Of a stretch of DNA of 64,000 bases, positions 16,617 through 25,843 are shown piece by piece (positions within the stretch are counted from its first letter, which is position 1; every line of letters begins with the position of its first letter). This DNA comes from a bacterium. Its GTDB lineage: Bacteria > Planctomycetota > UBA1135 > UBA2386. A program made the translations under genes and the position numbers. Below the pieces are notes generated by a model that was given only the letters and a program-made list of their open reading frames with translations, was not told where the DNA came from and did not search any database. The DNA lies in assembly GCA_024743115.1 (NCBI GenBank), contig JANSXC010000001.1, positions 491,628 through 555,627 on the forward strand, written 5' to 3'.

Positions 16617-19600
16617 ATGCCACGCAAACCTCGCCACCAAGGGAAGGACCAGGAATCGCACGTACCCGCGTCGACCGCGGCGGGGGTGGGGAGTGCTTCC
16701 ACCGAAGCCGATTTGCGCGATGCCGGCGCTGCGGCGCCGCGCATTCTGGTGGTCGAACGCCGTAAGTCGAAGTGGCGCGACGCGGATTGCTTCGCGGCCG
16801 AAGCGGGTAACGGCGCGCCGGCGTTCATTGTCGATCGGCCGAGTTCGTGGTCCCGGATGATCGCCATCGGCGCGGTGCTCGCGGTGCTCGCCCTGCTGCT
16901 CGTCTGGCGTTCCGGTGCGCAGTCGATGCTGACCGTCCACGCCGAGGACGGCGCGTTGTTCTTCGGACCGCACGCGAGCGAACGAAAGGTCGCGATCGAG
17001 AACGTTGCCCCGCACTTGCGGGGTGCGCCGGTGCAGTTGGTCTTCGATCCGGCGGCGCAGGCAGACGCGTTGCCGCATTGGGGCAAGGAACTGATCGTGG
17101 GCGCCGACGGCAGTTCCAAGCTCGTTCTGCGGGCGCCGTTCGACGCCAGTGACGCGATGTTCGATCGACTGGTCCACGTGCTGGTCGGCGACACCGTGAC
17201 GTCGCAGGTGTCCGACCCCGTGCGGCTCGTCTGGTTGGGGGATGGCGCGTGGCGCGCGGGCTCGATCGGGATCCCGGGCGCCGGCGGTCGGGCGGTCGAT
17301 CCCCGCGGTGCCGAGTTCGCATTCGAGTTGCACGTCACGGATCCGTTCTACGTCCGAGCGGTCGAGGCGACGATCGGCGATGTCGGCGGGGCGGAGCGGC
17401 GGCAAGCGATGCTGCGTGATCCGGCGAGCCCCGCGGCTTCGGTCGACGGTGGCGCCGTGCGCTACACGTTGGCGCTCGACGGGATCGATGCCGCCGATCG
17501 CATGGATGTGCCCGTGTGCGTGACCGTGTCCGATCGCGCGGGCAACAGCGCGAGCTTCGATCATCTGCTGCGCCTCGATGCCCGGCTGCCTGCGTTCTCC
17601 GAACTGCGCCTCGAAGGCGGAGGGGCGGGGCCGATTGCGGTCGTCGGATCCGGCATCGAGCCGGTGCTCGTTGCGCGCATGAACCGGGCCTGCGATCTCG
17701 AGTGGTTTGCCGTCGATCAGGCGGGGCAACCTTTGGCGCTCGCCGCTCTCGCGACGGAACGGGACGACGAATCGTTGCGTGTGAAGCTCGGGTTGCCGCA
17801 GACCGCCACCGCCTACCGCGGGACGATCACAGTCACCGCCGCGTCGGCCGGGCACGATTCGCCCGCTGTGAGCGCGGCGCGTGTGGTGCGCGGCGAACTC
17901 GAGTTCCGGTTTCAGCCGACGCCGCTGGCCATAGATTGGGCGCTGGCCGGTGGTGCCGACGAGGGGGAATCGACGAGGCACACGAACTGCGCCGAGCTGC
18001 CGCTCGTCGTCCGCCCCGGGGCGATTGGCGCGGCGGTCGTTGTCGTGGTGACTGGTCCCGGTGGCGAGGCGCGACAGCGCGCGGTGCTCGACGAACGGGC
18101 ACCACGCGAACTCACGCTGTCGTTCGACCGCGACGGTCGTCACCACGTCGAGATCCGGGCCCATCGCGCGCTCGGTAGTGGCGCGTTCGCCGAGGGGGCG
18201 GAGTGGCGCCGGGAGCTCACCGTCGTGCGCGATACGCAGGCGCCGCGTGTCGACCTCGTCGCGACGCGGGCCATGTGGTGCCGGGCTGATGCACTGGCAT
18301 CGCCGTGGTCGTTCGCCATTCACGACGGGGGAACGGCCCCGCAGCAGTCGTGCGATGCGGTCGCGTCCTGGCGGTTGCGGGGCTTGCGGGGCGTGGCTTC
18401 CGATCTCGAGATCGCATCGGGCGATCGCGCCGCCGGGGTGGGGCAAACGCCCGTGACGTGGGCGCAGCTCGGGCTCGATCCGGCGATGCTGCCGGATGGC
18501 CGCTACTCGTTCGAACTCGTAGCCCGCGATCGCGCCGGGAACGTCGCGTCGCCGGTTCGCCATGACTTCGAGATCGCCAACGTGGGCCCTGAGCTGCAGT
18601 GGATCGGCGACTGGCGTCTCGAGAATGGAGCGTTGCCCGTCGTATTCCAAGCCACGGATGACAACGGCGTCCGCGAGGTCATCGGCACGCTCGTGCTCGC
18701 GGGCGGCTCGGCTCGCCGGGTCGTGCGACTCGCGCGCAGCGGCCATGGCGATCGGCGCGGCGGCAGCCGTTGGCGGGCTCTGGTCACGGTGCCGCATTCC
18801 TGGTCCGGCAAGCAGGTCGAGCTGACCTGTTCAGCGACGGATCAGTGCGGCAATTCGACGACGCTGTCGTCCCCGATTCGCGGTCGGCTGCCGGTTCGAC
18901 GCGCGCCCGCCACACCCGTGGCGGCGGAGGCGTCTGCGAGCCCGCGCGTCGCGCGACCGGGAACGCGGCGGATGCGATTCGTGCGCGGCACGGCGGAGTA
19001 TGCGTTCGGCGGCCGGGCACATGCCGGTGAGCGCCCGACCTCGAACCTGGCCGGCATCACCGCGGTCCCCGACTTCTATCTGGACGAGACCGAGGTCACG
19101 GTCGCGGAGTTCCTCGCCTTCGTCATCGCCGAGGACGGCTACCGGCGGTTGCGCAACTGGTCTGCCGGTGTTGGGCGTCCGAACGAAGAACGTCGACTCG
19201 AGCTGCACGATCGACTGACGGCCGAGGCCGCGAGTGAACTGCCGATTCGAGCCGTCGACTGGTTCGAAGCCGATGCTTACGCCCGCTGGGTCGGCAAGCG
19301 ACTGCCGACGGTCCTGGAGTGGGAATACGTCGTGCGCGGCGGTCCGGCATATCGATCGTTCTCGTGCGCGAGCGCGGACCTCGACGTGACGCTCCTCAAT
19401 GTCCGCGGTCAGCACGACGGACCGCAGCCGGTCGATCGGGGCGTCGACCTGACGCCGGTCGACGCTGTTGGCGCCGGTATCCGCAACCTCTGCAGCAACG
19501 TGCAGGAATGGACCGCGACCGCCGGCCGGCGGGGCGGTCGACGCTTCGCGGCTGGCGCGAGCTATCGCGACACCGCATACGAGTACTCGAAGCTGATCCA

Positions 19601-19721
19601 GCTGCCGCCGACGCGACGCCTCGCCTACGTCGGGTTCCGCTGTGCTTCGAGTTCTGCCCCCGAGAGCAAAGCCCTCTCGATTCCGAGCAACGCGACTCTG
19701 CGGAGTCGAAACCGAAAGTAA
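16617..19721 (+). CDS. Membrane-anchored protein with C-terminal FGE-like domain
   Basis: The 1034-residue protein has a ~78-residue cytoplasmic N-terminus, one transmembrane helix (80-97, RMIAIGAVLAVLALLLVW), a long exported region of Ig-like beta repeats (for example 'VTVSDRAGNSASFDHLLRLDARLPAF' and 'ATDQCGNSTTLSSP') and a C-terminal FGE/SUMF1-like domain (about 782-1010). The last shows 'FYLDETEVTVAEFLAF', 'AVDWFEADAYARWVGKRLPTVLEWEYVVRGG', 'NVQEW' and 'YVGFRCAS'. The two catalytic cysteines of true formylglycine-generating enzymes are missing: the usual 'RGGSWxCxxxxC' is 'AAGASYRDTAYEY'. It is therefore probably a binding or scaffold module. Its stop overlaps the next start by one base (TAATG), so it leads a three-gene operon. 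Confidence 0.85.
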   Translation: MPRKPRHQGKDQESHVPASTAAGVGSASTEADLRDAGAAAPRILVVERRKSKWRDADCFAAEAGNGAPAFIVDRPSSWSRMIAIGAVLAVLALLLVWRSGAQSMLTVHAEDGALFFGPHASERKVAIENVAPHLRGAPVQLVFDPAAQADALPHWGKELIVGADGSSKLVLRAPFDASDAMFDRLVHVLVGDTVTSQVSDPVRLVWLGDGAWRAGSIGIPGAGGRAVDPRGAEFAFELHVTDPFYVRAVEATIGDVGGAERRQAMLRDPASPAASVDGGAVRYTLALDGIDAADRMDVPVCVTVSDRAGNSASFDHLLRLDARLPAFSELRLEGGGAGPIAVVGSGIEPVLVARMNRACDLEWFAVDQAGQPLALAALATERDDESLRVKLGLPQTATAYRGTITVTAASAGHDSPAVSAARVVRGELEFRFQPTPLAIDWALAGGADEGESTRHTNCAELPLVVRPGAIGAAVVVVVTGPGGEARQRAVLDERAPRELTLSFDRDGRHHVEIRAHRALGSGAFAEGAEWRRELTVVRDTQAPRVDLVATRAMWCRADALASPWSFAIHDGGTAPQQSCDAVASWRLRGLRGVASDLEIASGDRAAGVGQTPVTWAQLGLDPAMLPDGRYSFELVARDRAGNVASPVRHDFEIANVGPELQWIGDWRLENGALPVVFQATDDNGVREVIGTLVLAGGSARRVVRLARSGHGDRRGGSRWRALVTVPHSWSGKQVELTCSATDQCGNSTTLSSPIRGRLPVRRAPATPVAAEASASPRVARPGTRRMRFVRGTAEYAFGGRAHAGERPTSNLAGITAVPDFYLDETEVTVAEFLAFVIAEDGYRRLRNWSAGVGRPNEERRLELHDRLTAEAASELPIRAVDWFEADAYARWVGKRLPTVLEWEYVVRGGPAYRSFSCASADLDVTLLNVRGQHDGPQPVDRGVDLTPVDAVGAGIRNLCSNVQEWTATAGRRGGRRFAAGASYRDTAYEYSKLIQLPPTRRLAYVGFRCASSSAPESKALSIPSNATLRSRNRK

Positions 19722-20866
19722 TGAGTCCGAGTCATTCGACGCGGCGTGCCAGCTACTCGCTCGCTGGCCTCGCCATCTGCACCCTCGCGGCGTGCGCCAA
19801 CGTGGCGTCACCCAGAACCAGGCTGCCGTTCCACATCGCGGTCATGCCGGCCGTGACCGATGATTCCCTGGCGGCCACAGCCGCGGAATCGGCCGTTGAC
19901 GGTGATGCCTCGGCGATCGAGCTGACGATCGATGCGGCAGCGTTCACCGATCGGCTGGTGGATGCGCTCGGCTCGCATTGTTGCAGGGTCACTCTGCTGC
20001 CTGCGACGACAGACCCGGCCGTGAGCCTGCAGCTGGCGCAAGCCGCCGGCGCTGATGTGATCCTCGGGACGATGGTGCGGTACGATCGGGAAGTCGCGAC
20101 CGGGCTGAATGCACGGTTCCTGCCGAACCTCGCATTGTTCGCGATCGGCGGCCCGCTGAACTGGTTCGTCAGCGATCGCAGCTACTACTACAGCGTCGAG
20201 TTCGAGAGCCAGCTCCATGATGTCGCGATTGCCGCGACTCGCAGTGCGACTCTCGATCCGCAGTCGCGGCTCGCACGCCTGCCGGGCACCGCCAACGAAG
20301 CGGCCTTGAACTTCATGGCGCGCGCCGACAACCCGAGTGCGTTCCTGCTGTCGCTGCTGCTGCCGGCCGGCTTCATCGGTTCGGAGTCCGAGGCGACTCC
20401 TGCCGCGCTGCAGGAAGCGGTCGGGGTCCAGCTCTGCCAGCTGCTGACGGGCCGGCTCCAGGAGTGCAGCGGCGAACTCACCGGGCCGCGCGCGCTCGTG
20501 AGTTTTGCGCCGGCCGACGTGCGGTTGGTTGGTGAGGGTGACCATCGAGCGCTCGTCGGAGCGTTCGTGCTCGAGCTCGGCGAGGTCGATGATCTGGGGG
20601 GGCTGCGCTACCGCTTCGACGACGGGGAGTTCCAGGACGTATCCTGGGAAAGCAGCGTTGCCGAGGTCGTCGATGAGGTCGTCGGGCGCAAGCGCTACGC
20701 GTTTCGGATTCCACTGCCGGTCGCCGCGATCGAGTTCGTGCAACTCGAGGTCGAACAGCTCGACGCGTTTGCGAGTCGTCGCACGTTCACGTTCTCGGCA
20801 GCTTCCGTGATGGGCGGGGAGCAGGCGTCCGGAACCGAACCGATGAACGCGGCGGGCAACTCATGA
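19721..20866 (+). CDS. Lipoprotein of unknown function
   Basis: ATG 19721 shares its A with the TAA of the previous gene, which fixes the start better than the ORF-track start at 19319. The 381-residue product has a lipoprotein signal (SYSLAGLAICTLAACAN, with Cys after LAA). The region 'FHIAVMPAVTD...DRLVDALGSHCCRVTLLPATTDPAVSLQLAQAAGADVILGTMVRYDREV' resembles the fold of outer-membrane lipoproteins that read 'IAVMPFxx' and 'AAGADxVLxGTV', as in CsgG/PelC-like or LpoB-like proteins, but this is weak. A beta-rich end follows. The stop overlaps the FG-GAP gene start (ATGA), so the three genes are likely co-translated. Confidence 0.8.
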   Translation: MSPSHSTRRASYSLAGLAICTLAACANVASPRTRLPFHIAVMPAVTDDSLAATAAESAVDGDASAIELTIDAAAFTDRLVDALGSHCCRVTLLPATTDPAVSLQLAQAAGADVILGTMVRYDREVATGLNARFLPNLALFAIGGPLNWFVSDRSYYYSVEFESQLHDVAIAATRSATLDPQSRLARLPGTANEAALNFMARADNPSAFLLSLLLPAGFIGSESEATPAALQEAVGVQLCQLLTGRLQECSGELTGPRALVSFAPADVRLVGEGDHRALVGAFVLELGEVDDLGGLRYRFDDGEFQDVSWESSVAEVVDEVVGRKRYAFRIPLPVAAIEFVQLEVEQLDAFASRRTFTFSAASVMGGEQASGTEPMNAAGNS

Positions 20867-23800
20867 CCGCTTCACTCGTGTCACGTTCGCGATGGCTGCT
20901 GTGGTCGACGCTGCTCGCACTGGCTGTGCTGGTGCCGGCCTGCGGTTTCGGCACCGGTGTCCTCATCGGCAGCAGCAGTGGCGGTGGTGGCGGCGCGCCC
21001 GCAGCGCCCGCGAGCTTCCTGGTCATGGACTACAAGTCCTCGCCTGCGATGTTGCGCCTGGTGCTTGCGGGTGAGCAGGATGCCGCGACGGTCGACTTCT
21101 TCTACGTCACCGCCGACGACCCCGGGACCGAGCGGCCGATGCAGCACGTCGAGAACGGTGGCGTGCCGCTCGCGATGTCGCCCGCCGGAGTCGTGCACTT
21201 GCTGGCCTGGGACTTCGCGTCGGAAGACGGCCTCGCCGCGACGCCGCGAGCGGGTGTTCGGGTCATCGCGCGAACGCGGGCAGGCAGCAGCTGGGCGACG
21301 GTCACGACCCTCGGCGGCGATGCGCCCGTGGTCGATGCCGTCGAGTTGCCCGGCACCGAAGTCAGCGGTGTCGTGCCCGTGAACTTCCGGGTCGCGGACG
21401 GGTCGGGTGATGTCGTCGACATCCGCGTGGAGTTCACGACCGATCCGGGGCCCGCCGCCGACTGGCAGCCCGCGCGACCGGCCGGCATCACCGGTCCGCT
21501 CGATCGGCCGACGTTCGAGGGCGTGGTCGCGTCGCCGGGCGGGGTCGGGTTTACGTTCCACTGGGACACCGATTCGCGCGACGCCGAGGGTGCGCCGGTC
21601 GGAGATCTCGCCGCCCGTGAATCGAACGTACGCTTGCGCTTCGTTGCCGAAGAACGCGAGGTGCGCGAGCCGTCCGGGATGGTGATCGTTGCGGCATTCG
21701 CGGCGGCGCCGACCGAGACGCCGGTGTTCCGGGTCGACAACAACGATGCGCCGGCCGTCACGCTCGACAACGGCGCGATCCAGGCCGGCACCGATCGTCT
21801 GCGCGGCGTGCCGGTGCACTACGGTACCAGTGACTTCGAAGCGGACCCCGTGCCGGTGCTGTTCCAGTGGGCGCGAACGGGCGAGGATCCGCCGACGCTC
21901 GGGCCCGAGGCCGACACTCCCGAAGAACTGCTCGCGCGGCTCGCCGACCGAGGATTCCGATCGCGCATGCACATCTGCTCGCCGTACCCGGTCGCGGTCG
22001 GTGGTCGACCGATCCCGGTCGATGCGATGCGGGTGCGGTTGCCGGAACTCGCGCAGCCGGGCTGTTCCTGGCTGCTGTCGCGTGGAATGCGTGGACTCGA
22101 ACTCGAGCTGCTGCGGCCCGAGGTTGGTGAGCTGGAACCCGTCGCGTCGAACTTCACGCGTTCGCCGATCGCGGTGGCACCGATCGGCGACGGGCTCACC
22201 GCCTTCGTGATCGCCGCGGACGGCGGTGACGGCGTGCTCGCCGAGATCGATCTCGTCAGCGGAGTAGAGCTGCGACCGGCGACTCGACTGGCGGGGGTTC
22301 CGACCGCCCTCGGGCTGGCTGCGGATGGGCGTTCGGCGCTGGTCGCGACGGATCAGGGCGGGCTCTGGCGCCTGTTCGAAGTCGGGAGCGGCGCGAGCAC
22401 GCTGATCGCGTCGGCCGCCAACCCGCCGGGGCCGGTCCGCGGGATCGCCGCGCTCGGGTCGCACGTCGCGCTCGCGACGGTCGGCTCTGCTCTGCTGAAG
22501 ATCGATTGGCGTGACCCCGCGAGCGTGCGGGTCGCGACTGTGCGCGATGGTCTCGCGGCACCATCCGGTCTCGCGGTCGATCCGCGGCGTTCGAACCGCG
22601 TGTTCGTTGCCGAGTCTTCGTACGCGGGCGTGGGGCGGGTGGTCGCCGTTGATCTCGCGGCACAGACCATCTCGCCCGTCGTCGGATTCGCGCAGCCGTT
22701 CTCGCAACCGAGCTCGCTCGCGCTCCGCGCGGACGGCTCGGCGCTGCTGGTGCTGTGCCAAGGCGGCACAGGCCCCGAGGTGCGGGCGGTGCGATTCGGT
22801 CCGGCCCTCGGCGCTGCGGCGGCGGCACGGCCGGTACCGAACGGGACCCGTCACCTGGCGACCGGTCCGGATCGCCTGCTCGTGCTGAGTGGGCCAGCCG
22901 GGCTCCGTGCGGGTGGCGGCATCGAGCAGCGGCGGACGATCGCGGCGGTCGATGGACCGACGTGGACCGTGGCGGTCGACGAGCCCTTCGTGCCGGCGCT
23001 GAGAACGACGGTGTCGTGGCGGCTGCGGCCGATCGATCCGTTGCTCCACCCGGTCATGAACGGGCAATCACAGGTGAGCTCGATGTTCGTCTGGGACAGT
23101 CGCGACGTTCCCGGTGGTGGTGAGGTCTTCCTGCGCGCGCAGCCGTTGGATACCGACTTCGGTGACCCGGTGGTCGCGACGGCGTCGATCCGACCGAAGC
23201 ACGGCTTCGAGGATCACGTGGCCAGCCTGCCTTCGACACCGATCGCGGTCGCGGACATCGATGGCGACGGTGGTGACGACCTGCTGGTGCCGGTGAGTTC
23301 GACCGGTCCGCTGCGGATCTTCCGGCAGCGTCCAGGCGGCGGCTTCTCGGGTGCCGCGACCGTGCCGATCGGCACCGATGAGGACGGGGTCGCGGTCGCG
23401 GACATGAACGGGGACGGTCGCGCCGACGTGATCACGGCCGATTCGGCGGTGCTGCGCGTCTCGCTGCAGCGTGCCGATGGCACCTTCGACCCAGCCGTCG
23501 ATCTCGTGGTGCCCGGCGGCGCGGGTTCGCAGGTTGCTGTTGCCGACCTCTATGGCGACGGCCGCCCCGACCTGATCTCGAACGGTCACGTGTTCCTCCA
23601 GCCGGTCGGCGGCTTCACGTCTGCCACCGCCGCGATTTCCATGTCGGTGATCGGGTCGCTCGTTCAGGCGCCCGTGCCGGCGGACTTCCATGGCGACGGC
23701 GGTGTCGATTTCGCCGCGATCGTCGTCGACAGTACCAATCTGGGCGTGGCGATCGCGCGCCAGAACGCGACAGGTGGTTTCGTGTGGTCAGCATTGCTCA

Positions 23801-25242
23801 CTCCGAGTGTGGCGGCCAACACGAGCCAGCTCTTCGAGCCCGTTGCACTCGCCGTCGCCGACTTCGATGGTGACGGCCTGGCGGATGTCGCGGCGGCCTA
23901 TCGCTGGGTCGGGCCGAACTCCGGAGAGGCCGGTGATCGGATCGTGATCCATCAGCAACTCGCGGGTGGTCGGTTCAGCGAACGTCGCACGATCGGGGGG
24001 CCGTTGGCGCCGGCGTTGGTCGACGGCATCGAGGAGCTGACCGTCGCCGACGTCAATTCGGATGGGCGCCCGGATCTCCTCGTGAACCTCGTCGGCACGG
24101 GGCTGACCGTGTTGTTTCAGGAAGCCGACGGCGGGTTCCATCGCCAGGCGATCGCTTGGACGTTGGCCGGGGTCGCGGCCGGCGATTTCAACTCGGATGG
24201 CGCGATGGACGTGCTGCCAGGAGCGAGCTTTCGGCTCCAGGCTACGCCCCGGGTGCTGACGGCTGCGGCCGAGCAGATCGCGGGGCCGGCACCGCAGGCG
24301 CGCGGTAGCGTGGCAGCGATCGATCGCGACGCGGATGGCGTGGTCGATCTGTGCTCGGCAGATGACGCACTGGCCGCGCTGCTGACACTCGAGCAGCCGG
24401 CGCGCGGCGCGTTTCAGCCGGGACGACTCGTGCCCCTCGTGCCGACCCAGCAGGCCGGCGTCGGTGCGCTGCTCGGGGTCGACCTGAACGGAGACGGTGC
24501 CTCCCAGTTGCTCGTCGGTTTCTCGGAGGCCGGGGCCGGCGGACTGTGGCTCGATCCCGGCACGAGTGCTGGCCGGCAGCTCACCGCGGCCGGCCAGCCG
24601 TTGCCCGAAGCCATTGCAGCCGCGGACCTCGATGGCGATGGAGACCTCGACGTTGCGACTGCCGGGCTTCTGGCCGGCAGCGGCGTCAGGATCTACCGCA
24701 ACGATGACGGCGTGCTCCAGCCTGCCGAGGCGCTCGGTTCACCGGCATGCTCCGCTCTCGCCCTCGCGGATCTCGACGGCGATGGCCGCGTCGACCTCGC
24801 CGCGACGACCGCGGCCGGGATCGAGGTCTACCGTCAGAGCGGCGGTCCGTTGCCCGTCGCCGCGCTCACGATCCCCGGCGTGTTCGTCGGCGTCTTCGCT
24901 GCGGACTTCAACGGCGACGGTCGGGTCGATCTCGCGGCGAGTTCGGGTCCCGACTTCGTCGTGTTTTTCCAACGCCCGGGCGGGGCCTTCGGGGCGGCAG
25001 CCGATCTCGCGATCCCGGACCTCGGTGAACCGCTCGCTGTGACCGACCTCGACGGCGACGGCCGGACCGACGTGATCGGCAGCAGTCGTCTGGCGTTCCA
25101 GGTCGAGTCCGGTGCGTTCACGAGCATCTCCGTGGACTACGGCAGCTCGCGCCGCCATGTGATCGCCGTGGACCTCGACACGGACGGTGACCTCGAGCTC
25201 GTCTCGGTCAATCCGACGTTACTGATCTGGCGCGGTCGCTGA
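20863..25242 (+). CDS. Large FG-GAP/VCBS repeat lipoprotein
   Basis: The 1459-residue product starts at the ATGA overlap and has a lipobox (LLALAVLVPAC-GFG). The second half holds about fourteen FG-GAP/VCBS repeats with a calcium-loop consensus D-x-D-G-D-G-x-x-D, for example VADIDGDGGDDLL, VADMNGDGRADVI, AADLDGDGDLDVA, LADLDGDGRVDLA and VTDLDGDGRTDVI. These form a seven-bladed integrin-like propeller, probably two in tandem given the number. The N-terminal half is beta-rich, with NHL-like 'GLAVDPRRSNRVFVAESSYAGVGRVVAVDL'. It should sit on the periplasmic or outer face of a membrane and bind calcium. A carbohydrate or protein ligand is possible but not shown. Confidence 0.88.
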   Translation: MTASLVSRSRWLLWSTLLALAVLVPACGFGTGVLIGSSSGGGGGAPAAPASFLVMDYKSSPAMLRLVLAGEQDAATVDFFYVTADDPGTERPMQHVENGGVPLAMSPAGVVHLLAWDFASEDGLAATPRAGVRVIARTRAGSSWATVTTLGGDAPVVDAVELPGTEVSGVVPVNFRVADGSGDVVDIRVEFTTDPGPAADWQPARPAGITGPLDRPTFEGVVASPGGVGFTFHWDTDSRDAEGAPVGDLAARESNVRLRFVAEEREVREPSGMVIVAAFAAAPTETPVFRVDNNDAPAVTLDNGAIQAGTDRLRGVPVHYGTSDFEADPVPVLFQWARTGEDPPTLGPEADTPEELLARLADRGFRSRMHICSPYPVAVGGRPIPVDAMRVRLPELAQPGCSWLLSRGMRGLELELLRPEVGELEPVASNFTRSPIAVAPIGDGLTAFVIAADGGDGVLAEIDLVSGVELRPATRLAGVPTALGLAADGRSALVATDQGGLWRLFEVGSGASTLIASAANPPGPVRGIAALGSHVALATVGSALLKIDWRDPASVRVATVRDGLAAPSGLAVDPRRSNRVFVAESSYAGVGRVVAVDLAAQTISPVVGFAQPFSQPSSLALRADGSALLVLCQGGTGPEVRAVRFGPALGAAAAARPVPNGTRHLATGPDRLLVLSGPAGLRAGGGIEQRRTIAAVDGPTWTVAVDEPFVPALRTTVSWRLRPIDPLLHPVMNGQSQVSSMFVWDSRDVPGGGEVFLRAQPLDTDFGDPVVATASIRPKHGFEDHVASLPSTPIAVADIDGDGGDDLLVPVSSTGPLRIFRQRPGGGFSGAATVPIGTDEDGVAVADMNGDGRADVITADSAVLRVSLQRADGTFDPAVDLVVPGGAGSQVAVADLYGDGRPDLISNGHVFLQPVGGFTSATAAISMSVIGSLVQAPVPADFHGDGGVDFAAIVVDSTNLGVAIARQNATGGFVWSALLTPSVAANTSQLFEPVALAVADFDGDGLADVAAAYRWVGPNSGEAGDRIVIHQQLAGGRFSERRTIGGPLAPALVDGIEELTVADVNSDGRPDLLVNLVGTGLTVLFQEADGGFHRQAIAWTLAGVAAGDFNSDGAMDVLPGASFRLQATPRVLTAAAEQIAGPAPQARGSVAAIDRDADGVVDLCSADDALAALLTLEQPARGAFQPGRLVPLVPTQQAGVGALLGVDLNGDGASQLLVGFSEAGAGGLWLDPGTSAGRQLTAAGQPLPEAIAAADLDGDGDLDVATAGLLAGSGVRIYRNDDGVLQPAEALGSPACSALALADLDGDGRVDLAATTAAGIEVYRQSGGPLPVAALTIPGVFVGVFAADFNGDGRVDLAASSGPDFVVFFQRPGGAFGAAADLAIPDLGEPLAVTDLDGDGRTDVIGSSRLAFQVESGAFTSISVDYGSSRRHVIAVDLDTDGDLELVSVNPTLLIWRGR

Positions 25243-25309
25243 TCCGCGGTAGTGGCCCATCCGACCCCCGTCGATCGGCCTCGCGCGGTCGCCAGGGATC
25301 ATGAAGCTA

Positions 25310-25340
25310 TCGTGAATGAAGCGATTCGTATCATTCACGA
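25310..25340. repeat. Perfect 10-bp inverted repeat, possible operator
   Basis: TCGTGAATGA and TCATTCACGA form a perfect dyad around an 11-nt spacer. It lies between the FG-GAP gene stop and the small lipoprotein start at 25404. The arms are AT-richer than their surroundings and no T-run follows, so a regulator binding site for the lipoprotein gene is more likely than a terminator. Confidence 0.5.
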
Positions 25341-25403
25341 AGGTCGACGAGGGGTCGTGCCTACCTTGTGGTCGTTCCAAGTCGATTCGAACCCAAGGAC
25401 GCC

Positions 25404-25709
25404 ATGATCCGCAGTCTCGCACTGACCTGTGCTATCCCGCTCACGCTGTCCGCGAGCGGTTGCACCAACTTCTACGAACCGCTCGACAACCTGATCGGCC
25501 ACGAGTGCGTCGCCGTCTCTGCGCCGGCGAGCACGGGGGCAATCCTCTTCGGCACGGCAGGCGTACCACTCGCGATTGCCCTGCTACCGATCACGGTCCC
25601 GATGACCGATGCGAACGCCGAGTTCGTGACGTTCGCACCAGCGTTCGTCACCGCTCAGGTCGGCGCGGTCCTGTTCGGTGGGCTGCCGTGGCTCGTGATG
25701 GACTGGTGA
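25404..25709 (+). CDS. Small lipoprotein of unknown function
   Basis: I start at ATG 25404 (MIRSLALTCAIPLTLSASGC-TNF) rather than the ORF-track start at 25368, because this gives a standard lipoprotein signal with Cys 19. The 101-residue product contains two glycine/alanine-rich hydrophobic segments ('TGAILFGTAGVPLAIALLPITVPM' and 'FVTAQVGAVLFGGLPWLVMDW'), so it may associate with the membrane beyond its lipid anchor. I do not recognise a family. The 161-bp gap before it contains the inverted repeat at 25310-25340. Confidence 0.65.
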   Translation: MIRSLALTCAIPLTLSASGCTNFYEPLDNLIGHECVAVSAPASTGAILFGTAGVPLAIALLPITVPMTDANAEFVTFAPAFVTAQVGAVLFGGLPWLVMDW

Positions 25710-25843
25710 GGGCGCCTCGCCATGGGGTTGTGCGACCTGGCCTGCGGCTGGCTCAGGCGGTTTGTGTCCCCGGTCGCTGATTCCTCGGAAACCGTGTCCG
25801 ATCCGCTCGCCGCGGGACACCGGTCGGGAGATCGGAGGATCTC

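Noticed and set aside
20881-23067. Reverse ORF of 728 residues
   Set aside because: Antisense of the FG-GAP lipoprotein gene; composition is typical of a shadow in GC-rich DNA.
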